Shown piece after piece: positions 35,027 to 48,000 of a DNA stretch of 64,000 bases. The notes beneath the pieces were generated by a model, which was given only the letters and a program-made list of their open reading frames with translations, was not told the origin of the DNA and searched no databases. Position 1 is the stretch's first letter, and every line of letters starts with the position of its first letter. The DNA lies in assembly GCF_001307275.1 (NCBI RefSeq), contig NZ_CP012831.1:2596501-2660500 (forward strand). Reading direction: 5' to 3'. The position numbers and the translations under genes were made by a program. Source of the DNA: Pseudomonas fluorescens. GTDB lineage: Bacteria > Pseudomonadota > Gammaproteobacteria > Pseudomonadales > Pseudomonadaceae.

Positions 35027-36421
35027 TCACCCGATCGTCGGTACCGGGCTTCCTGCTTTTACGATCCGCCGACGCTGTATCAGCACGCCGGATATCACCA
35101 CCAAGACACTCAGCAGACCGGTCGCAAGGATCTCCACGCGATGGGCTTCCTGGAACAGCATGATGGTCAAGGCCCCGACGATGAAGACAATCACCGCGTA
35201 GGTCAGGCCGGGAAACAGCCACATGCTGAAAGCGATTTTTTCCCCGCGAGCCATGCGTTGTTTGCGCATACGCAATTGCGAAACCGCAATGACCAGGTAC
35301 ACCAGCAACGCAATGGCGCCAGAGCTGGCCAGCAGGAATTCGAAGACCGCCGCCGGTGCCACGTAGTTGGCGAACACCGCCAAAAAGGCCGCACCGGTCG
35401 ACAACATCACCGCCCAGTGAGGTGTGCCGCTCTTGTTGGTGCGCTGGGAAACGGCCGGCGCATCACCGCGCTTGCCCAACGAGAACATCATGCGCGAAGC
35501 CGTGTACAGCGCCGAGTTCAGGCAACTGGTGACCGCTACCAGGACCACGATATCGACGATCAGCTTGGCATTGGGGATGCCCATGCGCTCCAGCACCGTC
35601 TGGTAGGAGCCAACACTGGCCAGGAGCGGGTCGTTCCATGGCACCAGGGCGACGACGATGAAAATGGAGACGAGGTAGAACAAACCAATCCGCCAGATCA
35701 CCGAGTTGGTTGCCTTGGAAATCTGCTGGCCCGGGTTCTTCGATTCGGCCGCCGCGATGGTCACGATCTCGGTGCCCATGAACGAAAACATGGTGGTCAG
35801 GATCGCCCCCAGCACCGCGCCCATGCCATTGGGCAGGAAGCCCTGGGTGTCGAACAGGTGCGAAACACCGCTGACCTGGCTGGTTGGCAGAACACCGAAT
35901 ATCGCCATCAGACCCAGCCCGATGAAGCCGATGATCGCCACCACCTTGACCAGGGCGAACCAGAATTCGAACTCTCCGTAATTCTTCACACTGAACAGGT
36001 TGGTGACCGTCAGCAGGAGGGTGATGACCAACGTGAAGACCCAGATCGCCACGTTCGGGAACCAGGCGTGCAGGATCGTTGCGGCAGCGTTGGCCTCCAG
36101 TGGAATCACCAGGACCCAGAACCACCAGTAGAGCCAGCCGATGGTGAAGCCCGCCCAATGACCAATCGCCCGGTCCGCATACGTCGAGAAGGAACCCGTG
36201 TCCGGCGACGCCACCGCCATTTCCCCCAGCATCCGCATCACCAGCACCACCAAGGCACCCGCGGCAGCGTAGGCCAACAACACGGCTGGACCGGCCGCTG
36301 CGATCGCATGGCCGGAGCCGACGAACAGACCGGCGCCAATCACACCGGCTATGGAAAGCATCGTCACATGACGGGGCTTGAGCCCTTGCGCCAGATTATC
36401 GGAAGTTTGCGTACCGCTCAT
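35027..36421 (-). CDS. Amino-acid permease, GabP-like (APC family)
   Basis: This inner-membrane transporter of 464 residues has about 12 helices. The APC signature is IAGVIGAGLFVGSGHAIAAAGPA near residue 25, with GEMAVASPDTGSFSTYADRAIGHWAGF and SFMGTEIVTIAAAESKNP. It most resembles the GABA permease group (GabP), but AnsP/AroP-type specificity cannot be excluded. Start MSGTQTSDN at 36421. The gap 36422-36660 is AT-rich, holds a CCCCGGTATCCGGGG palindrome (about 36542) and no gene. Confidence 0.85.
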   Translation of the reverse strand: MSGTQTSDNLAQGLKPRHVTMLSIAGVIGAGLFVGSGHAIAAAGPAVLLAYAAAGALVVLVMRMLGEMAVASPDTGSFSTYADRAIGHWAGFTIGWLYWWFWVLVIPLEANAAATILHAWFPNVAIWVFTLVITLLLTVTNLFSVKNYGEFEFWFALVKVVAIIGFIGLGLMAIFGVLPTSQVSGVSHLFDTQGFLPNGMGAVLGAILTTMFSFMGTEIVTIAAAESKNPGQQISKATNSVIWRIGLFYLVSIFIVVALVPWNDPLLASVGSYQTVLERMGIPNAKLIVDIVVLVAVTSCLNSALYTASRMMFSLGKRGDAPAVSQRTNKSGTPHWAVMLSTGAAFLAVFANYVAPAAVFEFLLASSGAIALLVYLVIAVSQLRMRKQRMARGEKIAFSMWLFPGLTYAVIVFIVGALTIMLFQEAHRVEILATGLLSVLVVISGVLIQRRRIVKAGSPVPTIG

Positions 36422-36664
36422 TGAGACTACCCTTGGCATTTGGATTTATTCGTACCACCTCGACCCATCGCTTTCTGTAAATTTAAAAAAACGATGTGTA
36501 AGTTATTAAACACGCAAGTTTTGCGCCAGGAAATCCAAAGTCCCCGGTATCCGGGGCCTTCATCCAATTCCTAACCCATTGACAATGAAGGCTTTATGCC
36601 AGGGTGTTACCCAGTTACACCGTTTTTGACCGATGGGTCTTAGAAGGAGTGGGTATTTTCCAGC

Positions 36665-36700
36665 GTAAAAAAAAGCCAACGCATGTGCGTTGGCTTTTTT
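36665..36700. terminator. Terminator downstream of gyrB
   Basis: AAAAAAGCCAACGCA and TGCGTTGGCTTTTTT form a 15-bp stem with a 2-6 base loop, with T-runs on both strands. It lies 24 bases after the gyrB stop on the minus strand and could also stop transcripts from the permease side. Confidence 0.88.
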
Positions 36701-36724
36701 GCTGGAGCAGGTGCTGCAGAAGGA

Positions 36725-40251
<3,527 letters not shown>

Positions 40252-40271
40252 CTAGCTTCTGCTGGGCATGA

Positions 40272-41375
40272 TTACAGACGCATCGGCATGACGACGTAAG
40301 CCGAATCGTCGTTATCAGACTCTTGCACCAGCGCACTGCTGTTGGAGTCAGACAGGATCAGACGCACTTGCTCGGTGGTCATCACACCCAGCACGTCGAG
40401 CAGGTAGCTGACGTTGAAGCCGATTTCCAGGGAGCCACCGTTGTACTCAACGCCTACTTCTTCTTCCGCTTCTTCCTGCTCCGGGTTGTTCGCCTGGATC
40501 TTCAACTGCCCGTTGGCCAGTTGCAGACGAATGCCGCGGTACTTCTCGTTGGACAGGATCGCGGTACGGCTGAAGGCTTCGCGCAGGGCCTGGCGATCGC
40601 CCAGAACCAGCTTGTCACCGCCTTTTGGCAGCACGCGCTCGTAGTCAGGGAACTTGCCGTCTACCAGCTTCGACGTGAAGGTGAACTCACCGGTGGTGGC
40701 GCGGATGTGGTGCTGGCCCAACACGATGCTGACGTTGCCGTCGGGCTCGGTCAGCAGACGGGCCAGCTCCAGGATACCTTTACGCGGCACGATCACCTGG
40801 TGGCGATCCGGCTGACCGATATCGGCCTGCATCGAGCACATGGCCAGGCGGTGACCGTCGGTGGCGACGGCGCGGATAACGCCGGCCGACACTTCCAGGA
40901 GCATGCCGTTGAGGTAATAACGCACGTCCTGCTGGGCCATGGCGAAACTGGTGCGTTCGATCAGGCGACGCAATTTGCTCTGGTCCAGGCTGCAGGTCAG
41001 CGAGCCCGGGCCTTCTTCGACGGTCGGGAAATCGTTGGCGGGCAGTGTGGACAAGGTAAAGCGGCTGCGACCGGCCTTGACCACGAGCTTCTGCTCATCG
41101 ACCTTGATGTCGATCAGCGCGTCGTTGGGCAGGCTCTTGCAGATGTCCATCAGCTTGCGCGCCGGCACGGTGATGGAACCCGGATCGGCCGGTTCCTCAA
41201 GTTGCACACGACCGACCAGCTCGACTTCCAGGTCGGTACCGGTCAGCGACAATTGCTGGCCTTCGACAACCAGCAGCACGTTGGAAAGTACCGGCAAGGT
41301 CTGGCGGCGTTCGACGACGCCTGCGACCAGTTGCAGGGGTTTCAACAGGGCTTCGCGTTGAATGGTGAAATGCAT
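40272..41375 (-). CDS. dnaN: DNA polymerase III beta subunit (sliding clamp)
   Basis: This ring clamp confers processivity on Pol III. The 367-residue product has three clamp domains, starting MHFTIQREALLKPLQLVAGVVERRQTLPVLSNVLL and ending with the hydrophobic-cleft segment YVVMPMRL. Length equals that of P. aeruginosa DnaN. It lies 39 bases after dnaA. Confidence 0.97.
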   Translation of the reverse strand: MHFTIQREALLKPLQLVAGVVERRQTLPVLSNVLLVVEGQQLSLTGTDLEVELVGRVQLEEPADPGSITVPARKLMDICKSLPNDALIDIKVDEQKLVVKAGRSRFTLSTLPANDFPTVEEGPGSLTCSLDQSKLRRLIERTSFAMAQQDVRYYLNGMLLEVSAGVIRAVATDGHRLAMCSMQADIGQPDRHQVIVPRKGILELARLLTEPDGNVSIVLGQHHIRATTGEFTFTSKLVDGKFPDYERVLPKGGDKLVLGDRQALREAFSRTAILSNEKYRGIRLQLANGQLKIQANNPEQEEAEEEVGVEYNGGSLEIGFNVSYLLDVLGVMTTEQVRLILSDSNSSALVQESDNDDSAYVVMPMRL

Positions 41376-41414
41376 GGTCTAGTCCCTTGCCTTAATAAGC
41401 TGCGCTGGTGGTCA

Positions 41415-42941
41415 TCAAGTGGTCAGTGTACGCAGCAGGTTCTTGTAGTCCTCGCGGATGTCCGCGTCGGATTCCTTAAGTTCGTTGATCTTGCGGCACG
41501 CGTGCAGCACGGTGGTGTGATCGCGTCCGCCAAACACATCGCCGATTTCCGGCAGGCTGTGGTTGGTCAGTTCCTTGGACAGGGCCATGGCCACCTGGCG
41601 CGGACGTGCCACCGAACGGGAACGGCGTTTGGACAGCAGGTCGGAGATCTTGATTTTGTAATATTCAGCAACCGTTCGCTGAATGTTATCCACAGAAACC
41701 AATTTGTCCTGGAGCGCCAACAGGTCCTTCAAGGATTCGCGAATCAATTCGATGGTGATATCGCGGCCCATGAAGTGCGAATGGGCGATGACCCGCTTGA
41801 GGGCACCTTCGAGCTCACGCACGTTCGAGCGGATACGCTGGGCGATGAAGAATGCCGCGTCGTGAGGCAGCTCGACCTTGGCCTGGTCAGCCTTCTTCAT
41901 CAGGATCGCGACCCGGGTCTCCAGCTCCGGCGGCTCGACGGCCACCGTCAGGCCCCAGCCGAAACGCGACTTGAGGCGTTCCTCGAGGCCTTCGATCTCT
42001 TTCGGGTAGCGGTCACTGGTGAGAATGACCTGCTGCCCGCCCTCAAGCAATGCGTTGAAGGTGTGGAAAAACTCTTCCTGGGAACGTTCCTTGCGGGCGA
42101 AGAACTGAATGTCGTCGATCAGCAAGGCGTCCACCGAACGGTAGAAACGCTTGAACTCGTTGATGGCATTCAGTTGCAGCGCCTTGACCATGTCGGCCAC
42201 GAAACGCTCGGAATGCAGGTACACGACCTTGGCATTCGGGTTCTTCTTTAATAGATGGTTGCCCACCGCGTGCATCAAGTGGGTCTTACCCAAGCCAACG
42301 CCGCCATAAAGGAAGAGCGGGTTGTAACCGTGCTTGGGGTTGTCCGCGACCTGCCAGGCCGCCGCGCGGGCCAGTTGGTTGGATTTACCTTCGACGAAAT
42401 TCTCGAAGGTAAAGGTCCGGTTCAGGTAGCTGGTGTGCTTGAGCGCGCCTTCGACCTGGACGGTGCGCTGTTCGGCCCGCACCGGAGCCTGCTGGGAGCT
42501 GGCACCGGCCATGGGGTCGAAGCTGTCCCGGGAAGGTTCTTCGCTGACTTCGGCGACTTTTTGCGTGTTGCGTTTGCTCGGGGCAGGCGCGGGCGCCGGG
42601 GCGGCATGATTGTTCACAGGAGCCGGGGCAGCCTGCTGGGCCTGTGACGCTGCGGCGGCCAGCGGCGCATTGGGCGCGGCGCGGGGTGCCGAACTGCGTT
42701 TGCTGCCTATTAATAAGGACAACGCAGGCGCCATGCCATTGCCATGCTCGTCGAGCAGTTCCATGACCCGGCCCAGGTACTTTTCGTTGACCCAGTCGAG
42801 AACGAAACGGTTCGGTGCATAGACACGCAACTCGTCGCCTTCGGCTTCGACCTGTAGTGGACGGATCCAAGTGTTGAATTGTTGGGCAGGCAGCTCATCG
42901 CGCAAAAGCTCCACGCACTGCTGCCAAAGTTCCACTGACAC
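41415..42941 (-). CDS. dnaA: Chromosomal replication initiator DnaA
   Basis: This AAA+ initiator opens oriC. The 508-residue product has the N-terminal DnaB-interacting domain I ([29 protein letters not shown]), a long Ala/Pro-rich linker (about 90-170), Walker [11 protein letters not shown], Walker B LLIDDIQ, and the C-terminal DNA-binding motif [15 protein letters not shown]. It is transcribed away from oriC. One exact DnaA box lies within the gene (41696-41704). Confidence 0.97.
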   Translation of the reverse strand: MSVELWQQCVELLRDELPAQQFNTWIRPLQVEAEGDELRVYAPNRFVLDWVNEKYLGRVMELLDEHGNGMAPALSLLIGSKRSSAPRAAPNAPLAAAASQAQQAAPAPVNNHAAPAPAPAPSKRNTQKVAEVSEEPSRDSFDPMAGASSQQAPVRAEQRTVQVEGALKHTSYLNRTFTFENFVEGKSNQLARAAAWQVADNPKHGYNPLFLYGGVGLGKTHLMHAVGNHLLKKNPNAKVVYLHSERFVADMVKALQLNAINEFKRFYRSVDALLIDDIQFFARKERSQEEFFHTFNALLEGGQQVILTSDRYPKEIEGLEERLKSRFGWGLTVAVEPPELETRVAILMKKADQAKVELPHDAAFFIAQRIRSNVRELEGALKRVIAHSHFMGRDITIELIRESLKDLLALQDKLVSVDNIQRTVAEYYKIKISDLLSKRRSRSVARPRQVAMALSKELTNHSLPEIGDVFGGRDHTTVLHACRKINELKESDADIREDYKNLLRTLTT

Positions 42942-43508
42942 GGATATCCCCTAAGTTGAAAGCCGGTGAGGCAAAAACAAGCGGCCATTGTAGCGAGCGG
43001 ACGTGCACTTATCCACACGCAGGTTGCTCATCGCCCATGATTTATCAATGCGTTAACCGAGAGAAAGACGACCGACGGTCGGTGGATAAGCTCTGTGGAT
43101 AACCGAGCCTGAGGTCGTTGCACAAGTGGGGGCGAAACTCGGTGGATAACCGCCCTGTGGATAACCAGCCATTCCACCCACAGCTTATCCGACAGCGCAG
43201 CACAGGCTGGCCACTGCTTTCCCCTGTAGTTGTCATTCTCTGTACATGGCGGATTATAAGGCCTTGGGATGGTTATCCACAGACAGGTGGCGACCTTGCT
43301 TTTATAAGCTTTACAGAAAAGCTTTAAATAATTCCCTTCTTTATTTCTATATCTAGCGCTGTGTGATGAATCCGCCGAAAGCGGCTGGATATCTATTTAA
43401 AGGAAACGCTGGTTGGAAATTGACCTAGAGGCTTGCTTTCTCTAGAATCCCCGGTCTCTTAAAACGGGGGCCATTCCGGCCCGTTGTGGACGAACCAGGT
43501 AACACGAC
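42942..43508. other. oriC: Origin of replication oriC (dnaA-rpmH gap)
   Basis: The 567-base gap holds exact DnaA boxes TTATCCACA/TGTGGATAA at 43009-43017 (+), 43094-43102 (-), 43156-43164 (-) and 43273-43281 (+). Near-matches GGTGGATAA are at 43081 and 43141, and TTATCCGAC at 43185. An AT-rich tract with TTTATAAGCTTT and TTTAAATAATTCCC (about 43297-43370) is the likely unwinding element. The rpmH promoter forms the right border. This is the standard Pseudomonas origin layout. Confidence 0.93.
43420..43448 (+). promoter_or_regulatory. Promoter of the rpmH-rnpA-yidD-yidC operon
   Basis: TTGACC (43420-43425), a 17-base spacer and TAGAAT (43443-43448) form a near-consensus sigma-70 promoter 60 bases upstream of rpmH. 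Confidence 0.8.
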
Positions 43509-43643
43509 ATGAAACGTACTTTCCAACCAAGCACTATCAAACGCGCTCGTACCCACGGTTTCCGTGCTCGCATGGCTACCAAGAACGGTCGTGCCGTCCT
43601 GTCGCGTCGTCGCGCCAAAGGTCGTGCGCGTCTGGCAGTTTGA
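43509..43643 (+). CDS. rpmH: 50S ribosomal protein L34
   Basis: This 44-residue basic protein is [17 protein letters not shown] followed by [21 protein letters not shown] and RARLAV, the canonical L34 sequence. It is too short for many gene callers. It is the first gene of the operon with rnpA 16 bases downstream. Confidence 0.98.
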   Translation: MKRTFQPSTIKRARTHGFRARMATKNGRAVLSRRRAKGRARLAV

Positions 43644-43659
43644 TAATCCGGCACTGGAG

Positions 43660-44061
43660 GTGAGTCAGGACTTCAGTCGGGAAAAGCGTCTGCTTACACC
43701 CCGGCATTTCAAGGCAGTCTTTGACTCCCCTACCGGCAAGGTTCCGGGGAAAAATCTCCTGCTCCTTGCGCGCAGTAACGATCTCGATCACCCCCGACTA
43801 GGGCTGGTTATCGGGAAAAAGAGCGTCAAGCTCTCCGTTGAGCGCAATCGCCTCAAACGTCTGATGCGCGAATCGTTTCGCCTGAACCAGGATTCACTGG
43901 TTGGATGGGACATCGTTATCGTCGCGCGCAAAGGTTTGGGTGACGTAGAAAACCCCGAATTGATTCAGCATTTCGGCAAGCTCTGGAAACGTCTGGCACG
44001 CAACAAGCCAGTACCGGCAGTCAACACCGAAACTGCAGGGGTAGACAGTCCCGATGCGTAA
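43660..44061 (+). CDS. rnpA: Ribonuclease P protein component
   Basis: The product helps the RNase P RNA to mature tRNA 5' ends. It has 133 residues, start GTG at 43660 ([21 protein letters not shown]). The RNR motif region is [16 protein letters not shown] (about 60-75). The frame is open upstream through rpmH in another register and that part is not used. It overlaps yidD by 8 bases. Confidence 0.95.
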   Translation: MSQDFSREKRLLTPRHFKAVFDSPTGKVPGKNLLLLARSNDLDHPRLGLVIGKKSVKLSVERNRLKRLMRESFRLNQDSLVGWDIVIVARKGLGDVENPELIQHFGKLWKRLARNKPVPAVNTETAGVDSPDA

Positions 44062-44299
44062 ACTGGCACTCGTTCCGATCCAGTTTTATCGCTACGCCAT
44101 TAGTCCTTTGATGGCCAGTCACTGTCGTTTCTACCCCAGTTGTTCCTGCTACGCGTACGAAGCCATAGAAAATCATGGCCTCCTGCGCGGTGGCTGGCTG
44201 ACCTTTCGTCGTTTAGGTCGCTGTCATCCGTGGAATCCCGGCGGTTATGACCCGGTTCCGCCTATCCCTACCTCCCGTTCTTCTTCGATGGCCGAGTAA
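44054..44299 (+). CDS. yidD: Membrane protein insertion efficiency factor YidD
   Basis: This small protein of 81 residues has the family pattern [31 protein letters not shown] and [14 protein letters not shown], with three conserved Cys. It supports YidC-mediated insertion. It is embedded between rnpA (overlap) and yidC (2-base gap). Confidence 0.96.
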   Translation: MRKLALVPIQFYRYAISPLMASHCRFYPSCSCYAYEAIENHGLLRGGWLTFRRLGRCHPWNPGGYDPVPPIPTSRSSSMAE

Positions 44300-44301
44300 T
44301 C

Positions 44302-45984
44302 ATGGATATCAAACGCACGATCCTGATCGTCGCCCTGGCAATCGTGTCCTACGTCATGGTCCTTAAATGGAACCAGGACTATGGCCAGGCTGCCCTGCCG
44401 ACTCAGAATGTTGCAGCCAGCAATACCGCACCGAGCCTGCCGGATGCTCCCGTTGGCAACAACGCTGCCAACAATGACGACATCCCACGCGCGGCAAGCG
44501 ATACCAGCGCTCCTGCCGAAGCCCCTGTGGCCGCAAGCAAAGATCTCATCCAGGTCAAGACGGACGTGCTCGAGCTGGCAATCGATCCACAAGGTGGTGA
44601 CGTCGCCCAGCTGAAGCTGCCGCTGTACCCGCGTCGCCAGGATCATCCGGACATCCCGTTCCAGTTGTTCGACAACGGTAACGAGCGCACCTATCTGGCC
44701 CAAAGTGGCCTGATTGGTAGCAACGGCCCGGATTCGAACCCGGCCGGTCGCCCGGTCTACTCTGCCGAGAAGAAGACTTATCAACTGGCTGACGGTCAGG
44801 ACCAATTGGTCGTGGACCTGAAGTTCAGCAAGGACGGCGTCAATTACATCAAGCGTTTCACCCTGAAACGTGGCCTGTATGACGTCACCGTTTCCTACCT
44901 GATCGACAACCAGAGCGCCCAGCCTTGGTCCGGTGCGATGTTCGCGCAACTCAAGCGTGACGCCAGCGACGATCCTTCCTCCAGCACGGCCACCGGCACC
45001 GCGACTTACCTGGGCGCCGCCCTGTGGACAAGTTCGGAGCCGTACAAGAAAGTGTCCATGAAAGACATGGACAAAGGTCAGCTCAAGGAAACCGTACAAG
45101 GTGGCTGGGTTGCCTGGCTGCAGCACTATTTTGTAACGGCCTGGATCCCGCAGAAGGGCGACAGCAACGTTGTCCAGACGCGTAAAGACAGCAAGGGCAA
45201 CTTCATCATCGGTTACACCGGCCCGACATTGACTGCCGCGCCAGGTGCGAAAGCCGAAACCAGCGCCATTCTGTATGCCGGTCCAAAAAGCCAGGCGGTG
45301 CTGAAAGAGTTGTCCCCAGGCCTGGAACTGACCGTGGACTACGGTTTCCTGTGGTTCATTGCCCAACCGATCTTCTGGCTGCTGCAACATATCCACAGCA
45401 TCGTCGGTAACTGGGGCTGGTCGATCATTTTCTTGACCATGCTGATCAAGGGGATCTTCTTCCCATTGTCGGCCGCCAGTTACAAATCCATGGCGCGCAT
45501 GCGTGCAGTGGCGCCGAAACTGGCCGCCCTGAAAGAACAGCATGGCGATGACCGGCAGAAAATGTCCCAGGCCATGATGGAGCTGTACAAGAAAGAGAAG
45601 ATCAACCCGCTGGGTGGATGCTTGCCGATTCTTGTGCAGATGCCAGTGTTCCTGTCGCTGTACTGGGTGTTGCTGGAAAGCGTGGAGATGCGCCAGGCAC
45701 CGTTCATGCTGTGGATTACCGACCTGTCGATCAAGGATCCGTTCTTCATCCTGCCGATCATCATGGGCGCGACCATGTTCATCCAGCAGCAACTGAACCC
45801 GACGCCTCCGGACCCGATGCAGGCGAAGGTCATGAAAATGATGCCAATCATCTTCACCTTCTTCTTCCTGTGGTTCCCGGCGGGTCTTGTGCTGTACTGG
45901 GTTGTGAACAACGTGCTGTCCATCACGCAGCAGTGGTACATCACGCGTAAGATCGAAGCGGCGACTAAAAAAGCCGAGGCGTAA
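44302..45984 (+). CDS. yidC: Membrane protein insertase YidC
   Basis: This inner-membrane insertase has 560 residues: TM1 (MDIKRTILIVALAIVSYVMVLKW), a large periplasmic beta domain (about 60-340), and the conserved C-terminal five-helix core with GWSIIFLTMLIKGIFFPLSAASYKSMARMRAV, GGCLPILVQMPVFLSLYWVL and FPAGLVLYWVVNN. The length is that of gammaproteobacterial YidC. Confidence 0.97.
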   Translation: MDIKRTILIVALAIVSYVMVLKWNQDYGQAALPTQNVAASNTAPSLPDAPVGNNAANNDDIPRAASDTSAPAEAPVAASKDLIQVKTDVLELAIDPQGGDVAQLKLPLYPRRQDHPDIPFQLFDNGNERTYLAQSGLIGSNGPDSNPAGRPVYSAEKKTYQLADGQDQLVVDLKFSKDGVNYIKRFTLKRGLYDVTVSYLIDNQSAQPWSGAMFAQLKRDASDDPSSSTATGTATYLGAALWTSSEPYKKVSMKDMDKGQLKETVQGGWVAWLQHYFVTAWIPQKGDSNVVQTRKDSKGNFIIGYTGPTLTAAPGAKAETSAILYAGPKSQAVLKELSPGLELTVDYGFLWFIAQPIFWLLQHIHSIVGNWGWSIIFLTMLIKGIFFPLSAASYKSMARMRAVAPKLAALKEQHGDDRQKMSQAMMELYKKEKINPLGGCLPILVQMPVFLSLYWVLLESVEMRQAPFMLWITDLSIKDPFFILPIIMGATMFIQQQLNPTPPDPMQAKVMKMMPIIFTFFFLWFPAGLVLYWVVNNVLSITQQWYITRKIEAATKKAEA

Positions 45985-46006
45985 CTTGCTCTGTGGATAA
46001 CCACAC

Positions 46007-46032
46007 AAAACGCCCCCTAGTGGGGCGTTTTG
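46007..46032 (+). terminator. Terminator after yidC
   Basis: AAAACGCCCC and GGGGCGTTTT form a stem around CTAGT, just downstream of an exact DnaA box (45992-46000) that overlaps the end of yidC's trailer. Confidence 0.8.
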
Positions 46033-46063
46033 CTATCTGCCACTTTTGTCTGGATACCGGTTT

Positions 46064-47434
46064 ATGAGCGCACTGCGTGAAACCATCGCCGCCGTTGCCA
46101 CCGCCCAAGGTCGCGGCGGTGTCGGCATCGTCCGTATTTCGGGGCCCTTGGCCAGTGCCGCGGCCAAGGCTATCAGCGGTCGTGAACTCAAGCCGCGGTT
46201 CGCCCATTACGGCCCGTTTTTCAGTGATGACCAGCAGGTGCTCGACGAAGGGCTGGCCTTGTATTTCCCGGGGCCAAACTCGTTCACCGGCGAAGACGTA
46301 CTGGAACTGCAGGGACATGGCGGCCCCATCGTGCTGGACATGCTGCTCAAGCGCTGCCTGGAATTGGGTTGTCGACTGGCCCGGCCGGGGGAATTCAGCG
46401 AGCGGGCGTTCCTCAACGACAAGCTCGACCTGGCCCAGGCTGAAGCGATCGCCGATTTGATCGAAGCCAGTTCTGCACAGGCTGCACGCAACGCGTTACG
46501 TTCCTTGCAGGGAGCGTTTTCCCAGCGTGTGCATAACCTCACCGAGCAATTGATCGGCCTGCGGATCTACGTCGAGGCCGCGATCGACTTCCCGGAAGAG
46601 GAAATCGACTTCCTCGCCGATGGCCACGTGCTGAGCATGCTCGATAAAGTGCGCGATGAGTTATCCACAGTACTGCGCGAAGCCGGGCAGGGTGCCTTGT
46701 TGCGCGATGGGATGACCGTGGTGATCGCTGGCCGACCGAATGCCGGCAAATCCAGCCTGTTGAATGCCCTGGCCGGCCGCGAGGCGGCGATCGTCACCGA
46801 GATCGCCGGCACCACCCGGGACATCCTTCGTGAACATATCCACATCGACGGCATGCCGCTGCACGTGGTGGATACAGCCGGTTTGCGCGACACCGACGAT
46901 CATGTGGAAAAGATCGGGGTTGAGCGGGCACTGAAAGCTATTGGCGAGGCCGATCGTGTGTTGCTGGTGGTCGATGCCACCGCACCGGAAGCGGACGATC
47001 CGTTTGCGTTGTGGCCGGAGTTCCTCGAGGTCCGCCCGGATCCCGCGAAAGTCACCCTGATTCGCAACAAGGCCGACCTGACTGGGGAATCGATTGCCCT
47101 GCAAGTCAGCGATGACGGGCACGTGAGCATCAGCCTGAGCGCGAAGTCGGCAGGCGAAGGCCTGGAACTGCTGCGCGAGCACCTCAAAGCCTGCATGGGC
47201 TACGAACAGACCTCGGAAAGCAGCTTCAGCGCTCGCCGGCGGCACCTTGAAGCGTTGCGCCATGCCAGTGCCGCCCTGGAACACGGTCGCGCGCAGCTGA
47301 CCTTGGCGGGGGCTGGTGAGTTGTTGGCCGAAGACCTGCGCCAGGCGCAACAGTCCCTTGGGGAAATTACCGGCGCCTTCAGCTCCGATGACTTGCTGGG
47401 GCGGATCTTTTCCAGCTTTTGTATCGGTAAATAG
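46064..47434 (+). CDS. mnmE: tRNA modification GTPase MnmE
   Basis: With MnmG it modifies the wobble uridine (cmnm5U) of tRNAs. The 456-residue product has the N-terminal folate-binding domain ([27 protein letters not shown]), a G domain with [21 protein letters not shown] and RNKADL, and the C-terminal CIGK motif. The start at 46064 is the conserved one. An exact DnaA box is at 46661-46669. Confidence 0.96.
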   Translation: MSALRETIAAVATAQGRGGVGIVRISGPLASAAAKAISGRELKPRFAHYGPFFSDDQQVLDEGLALYFPGPNSFTGEDVLELQGHGGPIVLDMLLKRCLELGCRLARPGEFSERAFLNDKLDLAQAEAIADLIEASSAQAARNALRSLQGAFSQRVHNLTEQLIGLRIYVEAAIDFPEEEIDFLADGHVLSMLDKVRDELSTVLREAGQGALLRDGMTVVIAGRPNAGKSSLLNALAGREAAIVTEIAGTTRDILREHIHIDGMPLHVVDTAGLRDTDDHVEKIGVERALKAIGEADRVLLVVDATAPEADDPFALWPEFLEVRPDPAKVTLIRNKADLTGESIALQVSDDGHVSISLSAKSAGEGLELLREHLKACMGYEQTSESSFSARRRHLEALRHASAALEHGRAQLTLAGAGELLAEDLRQAQQSLGEITGAFSSDDLLGRIFSSFCIGK

Positions 47435-47559
47435 CCCCTCCTTTGCAACCGGGTTTGTCCTCGACAATCTGACGAGCGCAACGCAAACCCGGTTCCCCCT
47501 CTCTTTTTTTGAACCGATTGCCCCTGATGGCGGCTTGCCTGTGGGCGCTGATGCGACCC

Positions 47560-47880
47560 GTAGCGGCGGTTTTCTGTGGATTAAGCCCTGTGAATAACTG
47601 CCATTGAGGTCGGTTGATAAGCGGCCTTCAAAACTGAAGATAACCGCCTCTGTGGATAACCACCTCATTCATCCACAGGCTTACACCGGTTATCCAAGCC
47701 CCTCAATGCCACATGACCACAGGGTTTTGAATCTCTGTACACAACGTAAATAAAGGCCTACAGAACGTTATCCACAGATAGGTGGGGCAGTAAGAATAAA
47801 CATAAAAACAAAGATTTTATAAATTTCTTTCTTTTTTATTTTTTTAACCGCGAGTTCTCCACAGCTGGTTAAATTTTGTG
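47560..47880. other. Second DnaA-box/AT-rich region (mnmE-mnmG gap), origin-like
   Basis: The 566-base gap 47435-48000 holds exact DnaA boxes at 47651-47659 (-) and 47768-47776 (+). One-mismatch boxes lie at 47575 (TGTGGATTA), 47589 (TGTGAATAA), 47669 (TCATCCACA) and 47855 (TTCTCCACA). A strongly AT-rich stretch at 47791-47846 (runs such as AAGATTTTATAAATTTC and TTTTTTATTTTTTTAA) follows. This layout is that of a replication origin. Next to mnmG (gidA) is where enteric oriC lies. A TATACT -10 for mnmG is near 47910. No gene is seen. Confidence 0.7.
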
Positions 47881-48000
47881 CAAAGGGTTCTTTAGAAAGG
47901 ATGAAGTCCCTATACTTGCCGACCTGGCTCGAAAAACGCCCAGGGCCAGACTCAAAACCTATTTCCGAATTACCTGAATAAAGCAGGCACGAGGTGCGTG

